DNA of 64,000 nucleotides from Alloscardovia theropitheci (GTDB lineage Bacteria; Actinomycetota; Actinomycetes; Actinomycetales; Bifidobacteriaceae): positions 62,001 to 126,000 of the forward strand of contig NZ_RXLP01000021.1 in the NCBI RefSeq assembly GCF_004332295.1, given 5' to 3'. This document shows, one piece after another, positions 1 through 9,933 of this stretch. Within the stretch, counting starts at the first letter, position 1, and the number at the start of each line of letters is the position of its first letter. Below the pieces are notes generated by a model. That model was given only the letters and a program-made list of their open reading frames with translations, made no database searches and was not told the DNA's origin. The translations under genes were made by a program, and so were the position numbers.

Positions 1-110
1 ATTGGTGTAGACAAAGATGGCGACTAATTAGGACTCAATACAATATATATGTATTGGTTCTCGATTTAATCACGCGATTTGCGTACACAATTTAAGCAGT
101 TGATTTAACT

Positions 111-182
111 AGTCGAATTAACAAGTCGAATTAACAAGTCGAATTAACAAGTCGAATTAACAAGTCGAATTAACAAGTCGAT
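111..182. repeat. 13-bp tandem repeat, five full copies plus a partial
   Basis: The unit AGTCGAATTAACA is repeated perfectly five times (starts 111, 124, 137, 150, 163) and then runs into a partial sixth copy. It lies in a non-coding AT-rich stretch upstream of a hairpin terminator. A 13-bp period is not a multiple of three, which fits non-coding sequence. Copy number is likely to vary between strains. Confidence 0.95.
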
Positions 183-231
183 TGAAGTACGCGCAGATAC
201 CATGTCATAATTTAAATGCTTACGAATTAAC

Positions 232-280
232 ACTGTGGGCGGTAAATATACGAAGTGTATATTTACCGCCCACAGTTTTT
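232..280 (+). terminator. Intrinsic terminator of a gene left of the window
   Basis: A perfect 20-bp stem (232-251 with 257-276, loop GAAGT) is followed directly by a T run on the plus strand. It would end transcription of a plus-strand gene lying mostly before position 1. Confidence 0.75.
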
Positions 281-453
281 CGTCATGATTGCTTGAGTTA
301 CTGTTGCTTTCGTCGCAAATGTTTTAGCTTCACATTATTTCAGCTACACGTTATTTCTAGTGCAGAGCATCCGGCTCATATCCCGTTAGCACTTACTTCA
401 CCTCGCATAGCTGTCTATCTTATTTGACGAACTTCAGCTTTTCCTTTTAGAGG

Positions 454-2193
454 CTACTTTCGCTTAAAAGCCAATTCAAGACCTAACTTCTTGCCCTTGA
501 ATTTTGTTTTCTTGAGCGATTTAAGAACGACAGAAGACATCTTTTGAGGTAATTCTACATAACTCGAAGTGTCATTAAGCTCAATAGCTCCAATTGATTT
601 GCCTGGAATATGCGCTTCAGATGAAATAATACGAACTACATCATTTGGACGTAAACCATGTTTCTTACCAAGACTGAGCTTGAACCGTACCATTCCTTCT
701 TCGACCTCTTCGAGGTGCAGATTATGCTTACGATCTCGCCTCTTTTTATGAGAAGGTCGCTCGCCAGCAAGCTCACCAGAGAATTCATCATTCCATGCGC
801 GCTTGTCACGCTTCTTGTGGCCACGCTTATCACCGCGTTCATTATCAGCATCAGATTGCATAGTCAATGTATCTTCGCCGTTCGAATTTTGAGCGGAAGT
901 ATCACTCGCATTATCAAGAGCTTGCTTTAAGAAAGCTGCAGCAATATCCATCGCCGTATAATCTGACGTATTAATTTGATTGTCAATAACATCAATCATT
1001 TCGCGCAATCCGCCATTATCGATAATGGTCGAAATGTCATCCATAATTTTCTCAGTTTTCACAGCCTGTACATCGGCCAAAGTTGGAATCTGCTGAGCAA
1101 CGATTTTAGTTTTGCAGTACTTTTGAATATCACGTAATTTATATACTTCTTTTCCGCGAACAAAGCTAAACGCGCGGCCAGCACGACCAGCACGACCAGT
1201 TCTACCGATACGATGCACGTAGTACTCAACTTCACGTGGAATATCGTAATTAAATACAGCTTCTACATCGTCAACGTCAATTCCGCGAGCCGCCACATCC
1301 GTTGCAATGAGAATATCCGTCTTACCTGAGCGGAATTTTTTCATTACTCTATCGCGGGCAGACTGCTTCATATCGCCATGCAATCCCTCAGCCATATATC
1401 CACGAGCTTGCAAAACCTCAGCTAACTGGTCAACCATCGCCTTCGTATTGCAGAAGACAAGGGAAAGCTTAGGATTATAAAAATCAATCAATCGAGTCAA
1501 AACATCCGTCTTATCTTTACGGCGAACGTCATAATAATACTGATCAATATTCGGTACTGTTAGTTCCGTCTGAGCGACTTGAACAAGCTGCGCATCCTTT
1601 TGATATTTTGTTGTAATATCCATAATTGGCTGCGCCATAGTTGCAGAAAACAGAACCACTTGCCTATCAGCAGTTGGCATCTGATCAAGAATCGACTCGA
1701 TGTCTTCACGAAAGCCCATATTGAGCATCTCATCAGCTTCATCCAAGACGATAGTATGAATGCTTTCAGTTTTAATCGTATGGCGTCGCAAATGATCCAT
1801 GACTCGACCAGGAGTACCAATGATAATTTGTACTCCGTCCTTGAGTCCACGAATCTGACGTGCCATATCTGCACCACCATATACAGGCAGAATTTTCACA
1901 CCGTGCATATACTTAGACAAACGATGGAGTTCCTCCGCTGACTGGATTGCCAATTCACGCGTCGGATCCAAAATTAATACTTGAGTATCATAATTCTTCG
2001 GATCAACTTTTTCCAACACTGGAATACCAAACGATGCCGTTTTTCCAGTACCTGTTTGAGCTTGGCCAATCATATCTTTGCCGCTCATAACAACAGGAAT
2101 CGCTGCAGCTTGAATCGGAGAAGCTTCCTCAAAGCCCATATCCTTAACTGCGCGCAAAATAGGCGTACTTAGTCCCAACTCGTCAAATTTCAT
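454..2193 (-). CDS. deaD: DEAD-box ATP-dependent RNA helicase, DeaD/CsdA type
   Basis: This 579-residue protein unwinds RNA duplexes using ATP, in roles such as ribosome assembly, mRNA decay and cold adaptation. Visible motifs are the Q motif region near residues 21-28, Walker A AQTGTGKT (45-52), PTREL (78-82), TPGR (127-130), DEAD (151-154), SAT near 183 and the helicase C-terminal HRIGRTGRAGR block. A lysine/arginine-rich linker near residues 455-490 leads into a C-terminal DbpA-like RNA-binding fold (about 500-575). That fold separates DeaD from short RhlE-type proteins. It is monocistronic and preceded by a leader with competing hairpins (2218-2262). The Shine-Dalgarno is weak. Confidence 0.95.
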   Translation of the reverse strand: MKFDELGLSTPILRAVKDMGFEEASPIQAAAIPVVMSGKDMIGQAQTGTGKTASFGIPVLEKVDPKNYDTQVLILDPTRELAIQSAEELHRLSKYMHGVKILPVYGGADMARQIRGLKDGVQIIIGTPGRVMDHLRRHTIKTESIHTIVLDEADEMLNMGFREDIESILDQMPTADRQVVLFSATMAQPIMDITTKYQKDAQLVQVAQTELTVPNIDQYYYDVRRKDKTDVLTRLIDFYNPKLSLVFCNTKAMVDQLAEVLQARGYMAEGLHGDMKQSARDRVMKKFRSGKTDILIATDVAARGIDVDDVEAVFNYDIPREVEYYVHRIGRTGRAGRAGRAFSFVRGKEVYKLRDIQKYCKTKIVAQQIPTLADVQAVKTEKIMDDISTIIDNGGLREMIDVIDNQINTSDYTAMDIAAAFLKQALDNASDTSAQNSNGEDTLTMQSDADNERGDKRGHKKRDKRAWNDEFSGELAGERPSHKKRRDRKHNLHLEEVEEGMVRFKLSLGKKHGLRPNDVVRIISSEAHIPGKSIGAIELNDTSSYVELPQKMSSVVLKSLKKTKFKGKKLGLELAFKRK

Positions 2194-2217
2194 AATTTTT
2201 CAAACTTTCTGCGCACT

Positions 2218-2262
2218 CTCATACGTGCTGAAACCCAAAACATTCATACGCAAACGTATGAG
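2218..2262 (-). promoter_or_regulatory. Leader with alternative hairpins before the RNA helicase
   Basis: Read on the minus strand, CTCATACGT (2262-2254) can pair either with CGTATGA just after it (2250-2244, 4-nt loop) or with ACGTATGAG (2226-2218, 27-nt loop). The two pairings exclude each other and lie 25-70 nt before the start codon. Helicase autoregulation through its own leader is an inference; only the sequence complementarity is seen. Confidence 0.4.
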
Positions 2263-2694
2263 ACCGTGTACAGCGTGCGAGAAAGCGCAATTCTATCTGC
2301 TTTAAAACTTGCTTCATTTGAGTGCACTCATAAATCCTTAGATAGATTTATAAATATTTCGCCGTTTGTGAGCAGATACCCGTCAATCAATATTCTTCGA
2401 TAATTTTTGCGCGCTCAATTACTACTGTAAATATTTCTACTGTAACTTTATGCATTATTTATATACATGAGTCATGTACGTGAACGAGGATGCGCAAATT
2501 AACCATTGCTCAGTTTATCAGCGAGCCTGTTCAATTGGGCGAGTCGCGAATATTGCGAGCTTGTGCGTATCGAATTGCGAGCTTCTGCGTATCACATCAG
2601 TCAGTATTTTAAAGTCAACGTACCGTGTACACAGTAGTTACATTATGAACGCAGTTTACATGTCGATGATATTTTATAGAGATTATCGCTCATG
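2263..2694. other. Non-coding gap between helicase and surface protein, with a short direct repeat
   Basis: No convincing gene is present. The one open frame here (2474-2698) has no Shine-Dalgarno and no protein-like composition. A 20-base direct repeat, ATTGCGAGCTT(G/C)TGCGTATC, occurs twice back to back at 2552-2571 and 2574-2593 with a 22-bp period, which is two helical turns. Confidence 0.5.
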
Positions 2695-2723
2695 CTGACT
2701 TTATACACTTAATTCGATATAAT
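2695..2723 (+). promoter_or_regulatory. Promoter of the first surface protein
   Basis: CTGACT (2695-2700) and a perfect TATAAT (2718-2723) are separated by 17 bp, about 70 bp before the start codon at 2793. This is the standard housekeeping-sigma arrangement. Confidence 0.6.
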
Positions 2724-2792
2724 TGTGTGTAATGCTTAGGCACAAGGTCTGTGCATTACAGCAGTGTTATGAGAAATGAGTAAGAAGGTACT

Positions 2793-4466
2793 ATGCCTAA
2801 TTCTATTAATATAAAGAAAATAAGCGGCAAACTTGCACTTGTTGCCACAAGCGCACTTGTAACTGTCGCAATGCTCGGTTCTGGAGTACTTACTGCACAT
2901 GCAGAAGAGGGATTTATCCCACGTGCTGATTTGCCTGCTAAGACTCAGACAGTAATCGACGGGCTTCACATCGGCCAAAGTGGTGGCACACTCGTAGATG
3001 CTACGCAAGAGCCTAACCCAGCTATGTCTGATGCCAACGGTGCTAGCTTGGTAGATACACCAATTCCTGGTGCAGCAGCTGGGCGCACTCCAATTACGGA
3101 TGCAGATTGGTATACCACGAATTATGTGCCTCTTAACTGGTTCCAAAATCAGGCATTTACTGATGCAGCTTCGGGCACAAACATTGGTCAGACGATTAAT
3201 GCAAATTATTATGTTCGCGTTTCAGTAAATCGCGACCCATCGAACACCACCATGCGCGTACAGCTCATGCAGACTAATAATGCAACGCCTTTGGAATCTT
3301 TGGATTTGACTGCAGCAGCACCAACCGGTCAGTTCACCACATTCTCCAACCAGTGGGCTCAGGTTCGAATGGGTGTCCGCCCTGCAGAAACAAATACTCC
3401 TATCACTGTTACTTACGACCGTGGTCCTGCTAATGCAAATAACTACGGCACGATTTATCTGCGTTGGAGTCGTGAAGCAGCAGCAAATAACAATCCTTAC
3501 GAAGTTAATAACGTACAGGTTCGCACCCCGTTGCTCGCAAATACTTTGTACAAGACTGTTGACGGTCAAACTACATTGGCTTCTTATTCCACTCTCGCTG
3601 GCCAAAACCAGATTGCTACGACTTCGGATAAGCGTGAATTTGCTGGATACCGCTATGTACGTTCGGTAACTAACCGACAGGCAAATATTGAAGGTTACAC
3701 CATCGGACAGGATTACCTTGATGCAAGTTCAAGCAGCCGACACGTCAAGCGCATTAAGCGAGTCATCAACGCTCAGGGTGATGTAGTTAAGACATTGTAT
3801 GTACAAGATCCAACATATACAGGAACCCCTAACTATGATGATGCAAGCACCACAGGCTTCGTGAAGATTCTCGAGACAAATCAAATGGCACCAGGTACCG
3901 TAAACACCAACCTCACCATTGATACTTCTGCCTTGATGTCTAACGGACAGCCATTCTTCACAGCTGAGACAGCCGCTGCGGTAACCGCAACCGCTTCTTT
4001 GCCAAGCTCTGGCGAAATCGTTGATGCCCAGAATAGAACAACTGATGATGTCAATGCTGTTCATGTTTACGGCACTACTGATCCAACGACTCAGCTGTAC
4101 AACACTCCACAGGTAAGCATTGCCTTCAATGGGCAAAATCCTACTGTTGCTCCTACATTCCTTTCTGGAAATGGTAAGAGCATGTATGTTACCTACATCG
4201 CTCTGGACGCTGCTGGCCCACAGGTGACGAGCATTTCTATCCAAATGTGGAATGAGCTCGTTCCTCAGACTCAAACAATTCACTACTATGAGCCAATTGT
4301 TCCTGAGAAGCCTGTAGTCCCAGTTACACCACAAACACCAAAGAAGAAGACTCCTAAGAAGCTTGCAGCAACAGGCGCTAATGTCATGACACTTTCAGTA
4401 ATTACTCTGGCTGTTGTCATGCTTGGTGCTGGTGTAGTTGCATACTCCCGTATGCGCAAGCACTAA
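2793..4466 (+). CDS. Cell-wall-anchored surface protein with LAxTG sorting signal
   Basis: This 557-residue secreted protein has a signal peptide (lysines at 8-13, hydrophobic to about 33, probable cleavage after AHA at 37). Its large Thr/Asn-rich ectodomain is of unknown fold. A proline/lysine spacer (about 500-520) precedes the sorting signal LAATG at residue 524, a hydrophobic helix and a basic tail. LAxTG is the signal used by class E sortases in actinobacteria. Shine-Dalgarno AGAAGG lies seven bases before the ATG. The ectodomain is paralogous to the N-terminal half of the next gene (shared blocks such as NYGTIYLRW and GNGKSxYVTY/GDAKSIYVTY), so the pair arose by duplication. It is probably an adhesin; the ligand is unknown. 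Unlike the neighbour it lacks MucBP repeats. Confidence 0.85.
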   Translation: MPNSINIKKISGKLALVATSALVTVAMLGSGVLTAHAEEGFIPRADLPAKTQTVIDGLHIGQSGGTLVDATQEPNPAMSDANGASLVDTPIPGAAAGRTPITDADWYTTNYVPLNWFQNQAFTDAASGTNIGQTINANYYVRVSVNRDPSNTTMRVQLMQTNNATPLESLDLTAAAPTGQFTTFSNQWAQVRMGVRPAETNTPITVTYDRGPANANNYGTIYLRWSREAAANNNPYEVNNVQVRTPLLANTLYKTVDGQTTLASYSTLAGQNQIATTSDKREFAGYRYVRSVTNRQANIEGYTIGQDYLDASSSSRHVKRIKRVINAQGDVVKTLYVQDPTYTGTPNYDDASTTGFVKILETNQMAPGTVNTNLTIDTSALMSNGQPFFTAETAAAVTATASLPSSGEIVDAQNRTTDDVNAVHVYGTTDPTTQLYNTPQVSIAFNGQNPTVAPTFLSGNGKSMYVTYIALDAAGPQVTSISIQMWNELVPQTQTIHYYEPIVPEKPVVPVTPQTPKKKTPKKLAATGANVMTLSVITLAVVMLGAGVVAYSRMRKH

Positions 4467-4530
4467 GCTCATTAGCGAAGCCTATTAGTAAAAGTCACAA
4501 GGAATCTATACAAAGTTCCTAACGGTAATG

Positions 4531-4566
4531 GGGGCTGGATATAACCATATGGTTGTATCCAGCCCC
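4531..4566 (+). terminator. Terminator after the first surface protein
   Basis: A 16-bp GC-rich stem (4531-4546 with 4551-4566, one G-U pair, 4-nt loop) is followed by a T-rich stretch. Confidence 0.7.
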
Positions 4567-4767
4567 ATGTTATCTCTCTAAATAATAAATTATATGTAGT
4601 TTTCAATAATTTTTAGCAACTATTTCTTTATTTCATCGTATTTATTAACAATTTTTTCCTTTTCTTATACATGTCATTCGCTATACTGATATAGCAATTT
4701 TCATGTTCTCTATACATGAATTAGGTTATACACACTGAGATTATAAGAAAGAAGAAAAGGTAGTTCT

Positions 4768-7724
4768 ATGCCTATCTCCAATTTCTCGAGAGATAATAAG
4801 CTCGTGCGAAAAATTGCATTAGCTGCTACGAGTGCGCTCGTAACAGTAGGAATGCTCAGCACAGGCGTGCTTTCAGCACAAGCTGACACACTCATCACCG
4901 ATGCTAATTTGCCAGCACAAACAAAGACAGCTGTCGCAAACTTAAAGATTGCCCAAGGTGCTGGTACTCTTGTCGACACCACAGACCAGCCTTCTCCAGC
5001 CATGACCGATGCTAACGGAGCTGCAGCAGTTGACAGTGCAGTTCCAGCAGGTATGGCTGCTACGACTGACACGGATTGGTTTACTTCGAACTATATGCCA
5101 TTGAATTGGTTCGAAAATCAGGAAGTTCATGAAACTACTGGTAACGCATTCATTGGTCAAACTATTGCACAGGATTACTATGTGCGCGTTTCTGTAAATC
5201 GCGATAAGTCCAATAAGAACATGCTTGTTGAACTTATGCGTAAGAACAACAACACACCGTTGGAATCTTTGACTTTGACCCCTACTGCAAAAACAGGTCA
5301 GTTCACAACTTTCTCAACCATGTGGCCACAGCAGGTAACAGTTGGTAGCCGTTCCGCAGTAAATAACACTCCAATTAGTGTCGAATACAATACTGACGGC
5401 GCAAATGCAAGCGCTACGGCACTATCTATCTTCGTTGGGGAAACCAAGGTGCTGCAGGTGCTTATGAGGTAAATAACGCACAGATTCAAACTCCTCAGCT
5501 CTCTACGACTTTCTATAAGGTAGATGGAACGAACACTACTTTGGCTACATATTCTGTTCTTGCAGGACCTGGCCAGAGCACTACCCCATCAAATGTACGT
5601 GAGTTCCTAGGCTACAAGTATGTACGCACAGGTACAGCTGGCGATTTCACAATCGGTACAGATTATCTCGATAAGGCTTCAGCAGCCATGCACGTCAAAA
5701 TTTTGAAGCGTGTCACTAAGGCTGACGGTAGTGTTGTTAAGACTTTGCTTGTTGCTGATCCTACATACACCGGAACTCCAAACTATACGGATGCAAGCAC
5801 CACAGGCTTCGTAAAGGTACTTGAGACCAATGAAATGCCTATCGGCACAGTAAATACCAATACTACTTTGAACACCTCTGCTACTACATCTGATGGCCGT
5901 TCCTTGTATGTAGATAATCCAGGTTCTCCTGCACAGGTATCCGCAACCGCAGCTCTTCCTACTTCTGGTCAGGGCGATGACGATCATAACCACGTTCGTG
6001 TTTATGGAACAGATGACGCCGCTGGTGTGGCAAACAGTCCACAGATTTATCTTGGATTCAATGGTGCTAACCCAACTGTTGCTCCTACATTCCTTCGTGG
6101 TGATGCCAAGAGCATTTACGTAACATATCAGACCAGCCCAACGGATTCTGCTACTAACGTTTCTATTCAGTTGTGGAATGATCTTGTTCGCCAGACTCAG
6201 ACTACATACTATTATGCAGCTGCTACTGGTAATGTAGTTGTTCACTACGTCGACGAAGATGGCAACATCATTAAGAACCCAGTAAACGATGAAACAAACG
6301 CTCCAGTAAATCAGTCCTATGATACTGAGGATAAGCGTGAGACAAGCATCACCTTCAACGGTGAGACCTATGATTACGTTCGTCCACAAGCAAACAACAC
6401 CACAGGCAAGGTAGTTGAAGGAACTACAGATGTTACTTACATCTATAAGAAGCGTGTTCCAGCAAAGGGATCCGTTGTCGTTCACTACGTCGATGAAGAT
6501 GACAATGTTATTAAGGACCCTGTAAACGACGAAACAGATGTCAACGTTGGCACGCACTACGACACCGAAGTAGATAACCGTCCACAAACCATCACCAAGG
6601 ATGGCAAGACCTACACTCTCGTACGTTCCAAGGAAAACAACACAACTGGTTCCGTCGTAGAAGGCACCACACACGTCACCTACGTTTACAAGCTCGTCAC
6701 AGGTAATGTAGTTGTTCACTATGTCGACGAAGATGACAACGTCATCAAGAACCCAGTAAACGATGAAACAAACGCTCCAACCGGTACAAATTACGATACC
6801 GAGGATAAGCGCGAAACAAGCATCACCTTCAACGGTGAGACCTATGATTACGTTCGCCCACAAGCAAACAACACCACAGGTACAGTCGTAGAAGGCACAA
6901 CTGACGTCACTTACATCTACAAGAAGCGTGTCCCAGCAAAGGGATCCGTTATCGTTCATTACGTAGACGAAGATGACAATGTCATCAAGAACCCAGTAAA
7001 CGATGAAACAAACGTCAATGTTGGTACACACTACGACACCGAGGATAAGCGCGAAACAACCATTACATTTAATGGCGAAACATACACATATGTTCGTCCT
7101 CAGAGCAACAACACTAATGGCTCTGTTGTAGAAGGTACTACTGACGTCACTTACATCTACAGGAAGCAGACAGTTACACCACCTGCTCCTTCAACTGGTA
7201 ATGTCATCGTTCACTATGTAGACGAAGATGGTAACGTCATTAAGAACCCTGAGAATGATGAAACAAACACACCAGTTGGAACCAACTACAACACCGACGA
7301 TCACAAGCACAATACCATTACCAAGGACGGCACGACGTACACCTTCGTAAAGTCTAAGGAAAATAACACTACTGGTACTGTAACCAATGGAACTATTAAC
7401 GTTACTTACATCTACCGTAAGGACACACCAAATACTCCAGTTGTTCCTACGAATCCACAGGATAAGGTAACTACCATTTGGATTACGACTACTGGTAAGG
7501 TATTGCGTCCACGCGAGGATGGCACTCAGCCACGTCGCAACTTCAACGATTACCGTTACGTACGTACAGAAACCGATAGCAAGGGTAACACAACTCATAT
7601 CTATGAGCCTGTATCAACTCTTGCTCGTACCGGTGCGAATGTCGCAACGATGGCTGCAATTGCAGTAGCTATTACCGTAATCGGCGCTGGTGTTGTATTC
7701 TTCGCACGTCGCCGCAAGCACTAA
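4768..7724 (+). pseudogene. MucBP-repeat LAxTG surface adhesin, split by a one-base deletion
   Basis: Two open frames (4768-5472 and 5541-7724) are halves of one protein of about 985 residues. The first half has a Shine-Dalgarno (AAAAGG), a signal peptide ending near AQA and an ectodomain paralogous to the preceding gene. At 5412-5414 the frame breaks: one base is missing between AGC-GC and TAC. After that point another frame reads YGTIYLRW, matching the intact paralog. The second half has no start signal and no signal peptide, but it continues the ectodomain, carries five MucBP repeats and ends with LARTG (residue 694 of that frame), a membrane helix and RRRKH. As sequenced, the product is a truncated secreted 234-residue fragment without anchor. 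MucBP domains bind mucin-type glycans in lactic acid bacteria. No homopolymer lies at the break, so simple slippage is unlikely; a sequencing error remains possible. Confidence 0.85.
6228..7422 (+). repeat. Five MucBP repeats, about 235-255 bp each
   Basis: Repeats start at 6228, 6468, 6702, 6942 and 7197, each beginning G(N/S)V(V/I)VHYVDED and ending near VTYIY(K/R)K. Repeats 1 and 3, and repeats 2 and 4, share long nearly identical DNA stretches, so the array alternates two types (ABABA-like). This is a substrate for unequal recombination and length variation. Confidence 0.9.
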
Positions 7725-7740
7725 GCTGCGATGCACTATG

Positions 7741-7839
7741 AATTGTGCATTATCGTCTATTAGATGATAATGCACAATTTCCATAAGAATACACTGTGAG
7801 GCGGGTATCTTCTCTTAGAAGGGAAGATACCCGCCTCAC
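7741..7839 (+). terminator. Two successive terminator hairpins after the MucBP gene
   Basis: Hairpin one pairs 7741-7758 with 7762-7779 (3-nt loop). Hairpin two pairs 7796-7812 with 7823-7839 as a perfect 17-bp GC-rich stem, followed by a T-rich stretch. Confidence 0.7.
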
Positions 7840-7868
7840 GTTATCTATTTTCTCGCTATCTATATTGA

Positions 7869-7942
7869 TTTTTGCATCTAATCCCATTTCAAAGGATTGA
7901 ATTGAACGAACAGACCGTATAAACGGGACAAAATGCAAAAAA
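7869..7942. repeat. TTTTTGCAT interspersed element, copy A
   Basis: The left end TTTTTGCATCTAATCCCA (7869-7886) is an imperfect inverted match to the right end GGGACAAAATGCAAAAAA (7925-7942). The interior CAGACCGTATAAACGGGA is nearly the same as in copy F (20841-20858). It lies between two convergent genes. Confidence 0.8.
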
Positions 7943-7985
7943 CGTATTTTATTTCCCCACCACACTCGACGCTGGGCAATATAAA

Positions 7986-8029
7986 AGTGTTGGGCTCTAT
8001 CTGATTTTAGTCAGATAGAGCCCAACACT
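7986..8029 (-). terminator. Terminator of the menA-gpmA operon
   Basis: A perfect 19-bp stem (7986-8004 with 8011-8029, 6-nt loop) is followed on the minus strand by TTTTAT. Confidence 0.8.
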
Positions 8030-8085
8030 ATAAACCTTGAAGTAACTACAAAGTTAAGGTATTACCTTATCAATAGTTACCTGAA

Positions 8086-8823
8086 TTACTTACCCTGGTT
8101 TGCTACAGCTGCGGCACCAGCTGCTGCTGCTTCTGGATCAAGGTATTCACCGCGTGGCTTGATTGGCTTGAAGTTTTCGTCCAATTCATAGAGAAGTGGG
8201 ATAGCCGTTGGAATGTTAACCTTAGCAATCTCTTCTTCGCTCAAACCATCAAGCATCTTTACGATTGCACGCAAAGAATTGCCGTGAGCAGCGATAAGAA
8301 CAGTCTTGCCTGCTTCAAGCTGTGGCTTGATAACTTCTTCCCAGTATGGTGTTACACGAGTTACAACATTAGAAAGTGCCTCGGTCTCTGGAACATCTGC
8401 ACCTACGTAACGTGGGTCATTATTCTGAGAATACTCATCATTTGGATCGATTTCTGGTGGTGGAGTGCCGTAAGAACGACGCCAAATCATGAACTTCTCA
8501 TCACCATACTCTTCACGAATTTCGGTCTTGTTCTTGCCCTGAAGAGCGCCGTAATGACGTTCGTTAAGACGCCAGCTACGCTCAACTGGAATCCACAAAC
8601 GATCTGCAGAGTCCAAAGCGATATTTGCTGTGTTAATTGCACGACGGAGCAAAGAAGTGAAAACGATATCTGGAAGTACGTTCTTCTCCTTGAGAAGTTC
8701 GCCTCCGCGCTTTGCTTCTTCCACACCCTGCTCGGTCAGAGGTACATCAACCCAGCCAGTGAACTGATTTGTTTTATTCCATGCGCTCTGTCCATGACGG
8801 AGCAATACTAACTTGTAAGTCAT
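8086..8823 (-). CDS. gpmA: 2,3-bisphosphoglycerate-dependent phosphoglycerate mutase
   Basis: It interconverts 3- and 2-phosphoglycerate in the lower glycolytic part of the bifid shunt and acts in the cytoplasm. The 245-residue length fits the family. The catalytic histidine motif [10 protein letters not shown] is at residues 6-15, with RHYGALQG near 94-101 and a second histidine in AAHGNSLRA near 184. The C-terminus has an unusual Ala-rich tail. It lies 10 bp downstream of menA on the same strand and is probably co-transcribed with it, ending at the hairpin 7986-8029. Confidence 0.96.
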   Translation of the reverse strand: MTYKLVLLRHGQSAWNKTNQFTGWVDVPLTEQGVEEAKRGGELLKEKNVLPDIVFTSLLRRAINTANIALDSADRLWIPVERSWRLNERHYGALQGKNKTEIREEYGDEKFMIWRRSYGTPPPEIDPNDEYSQNNDPRYVGADVPETEALSNVVTRVTPYWEEVIKPQLEAGKTVLIAAHGNSLRAIVKMLDGLSEEEIAKVNIPTAIPLLYELDENFKPIKPRGEYLDPEAAAAGAAAVANQGK

Positions 8824-8833
8824 AGCTTCTAGT

Positions 8834-9787
8834 TTAAAGCGCGTTGGCGACTACAAAAACGACAATGTAGTGAAGCATGAGAAGAATCATTAATCCATTC
8901 ACTCCCATAAACGCATTCTTATACAAAGCAGGACGATTATCCGCACGAAAGATATTAATAATTATCCACGCACTTAGGGCTATCGCGCATCCGAAAATTA
9001 CCGTATAAATCACCATAATCCAAGCCGCAGTTTGACCATTTACTCCCATAATTGCGCCAATTATTTGACACAAACTCATCCCCCAAATAATTGTTAGAGT
9101 TATGATTAATAGTCTGCGAGCAATGTCACGTCCCCATCTCACTACGATAGTTATTTTCCCACCAGAAGCATCACTATACTGATCGCGCATATTATTAATA
9201 AGTAATACTGCCGCCGCTATGAGGCCACATTGTATTCCCGACAGAATAGCCCAAGGCCCTAGATGACGGATAATCATATACTCGACGCTCCATACAACTA
9301 CAGGACCAAAAAATATAAAAGCGAGCAATTCGCCGAGACCAAGAGCACTAAACCACGTAGAGTATGCCAGCGCTACTATCGAGCATATAATTCCTACAAC
9401 GATGAGCCAATACTGCCTACTGATATTTACAGCCGCCACACCTGCCACAACGCCTATGCATAAGGCACCAAGCGATGCTTTAAGTGCTACTAAAGCGCCA
9501 GAATCAACGGAATTAAGACGCACAGGAGACGTATCAGATCTGTTCGCATCTACCCCTCGAATTCCATCGAAATAATCGTTAAAGAAATTAGCACAAATCT
9601 GTAAACTCAGCGCCACAATGATGCTCAGAAATATCAACAAAATCCATCGTGAACTTCGGCTGTATATGGAAAGTGGCGCGAAAAATGAATCCATTCCTGC
9701 ACATAGCGAAGCAATAATAATTGGACATACAGAAAGAGCCCACGTGAGCGGCCTAGATCCTTGAAGAATCAGTTTAGCTTTACTCAT
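8834..9787 (-). CDS. menA: UbiA-family prenyltransferase, MenA-like
   Basis: This 317-residue integral membrane protein has about eight or nine hydrophobic helices. Two aspartate-rich prenyl-diphosphate sites are visible: NFFNDYFDG near residues 67-75 and [14 protein letters not shown] near 200-213, the latter typical of MenA (1,4-dihydroxy-2-naphthoate polyprenyltransferase). MenA attaches a polyprenyl chain to a naphthoate in menaquinone synthesis. No other menaquinone gene is in this window, so the real acceptor is uncertain. A Shine-Dalgarno (GGGGAG) precedes the ATG, and gpmA follows 10 bp downstream. Confidence 0.85.
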   Translation of the reverse strand: MSKAKLILQGSRPLTWALSVCPIIIASLCAGMDSFFAPLSIYSRSSRWILLIFLSIIVALSLQICANFFNDYFDGIRGVDANRSDTSPVRLNSVDSGALVALKASLGALCIGVVAGVAAVNISRQYWLIVVGIICSIVALAYSTWFSALGLGELLAFIFFGPVVVWSVEYMIIRHLGPWAILSGIQCGLIAAAVLLINNMRDQYSDASGGKITIVVRWGRDIARRLLIITLTIIWGMSLCQIIGAIMGVNGQTAAWIMVIYTVIFGCAIALSAWIIINIFRADNRPALYKNAFMGVNGLMILLMLHYIVVFVVANAL

Positions 9788-9933
9788 GTGAGCTCCCCTC
9801 GCATCGTCATCTAATTTTGGACACTATGCGAAAGCACTATTAGTATGTAAACACCTGACCATAGCTTCGGCGCTTATGGATGCATATATACGCTACGCAT
9901 ATTGTCATTTGTTTATATACTACCAGCATTATT

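Noticed and set aside
182-427. 81-codon open frame at the left end
   Set aside because: It runs through the terminator hairpin at 232-280, has no Shine-Dalgarno and has no protein-like composition.
2474-2698. 74-codon open frame upstream of the surface protein
   Set aside because: No start signal, biased composition from a direct repeat, and it ends at the promoter of the next gene.
5679-7031. Long (450-codon) antisense frame under the MucBP repeats
   Set aside because: It is a shadow created by the repetitive biased codons of the real gene, with no start signal.
6228-7422. Regular repeats considered as a CRISPR array
   Set aside because: The units are about 240 bp, fully coding and in frame; they are MucBP domains. 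No CRISPR array or cas gene was found in the window.
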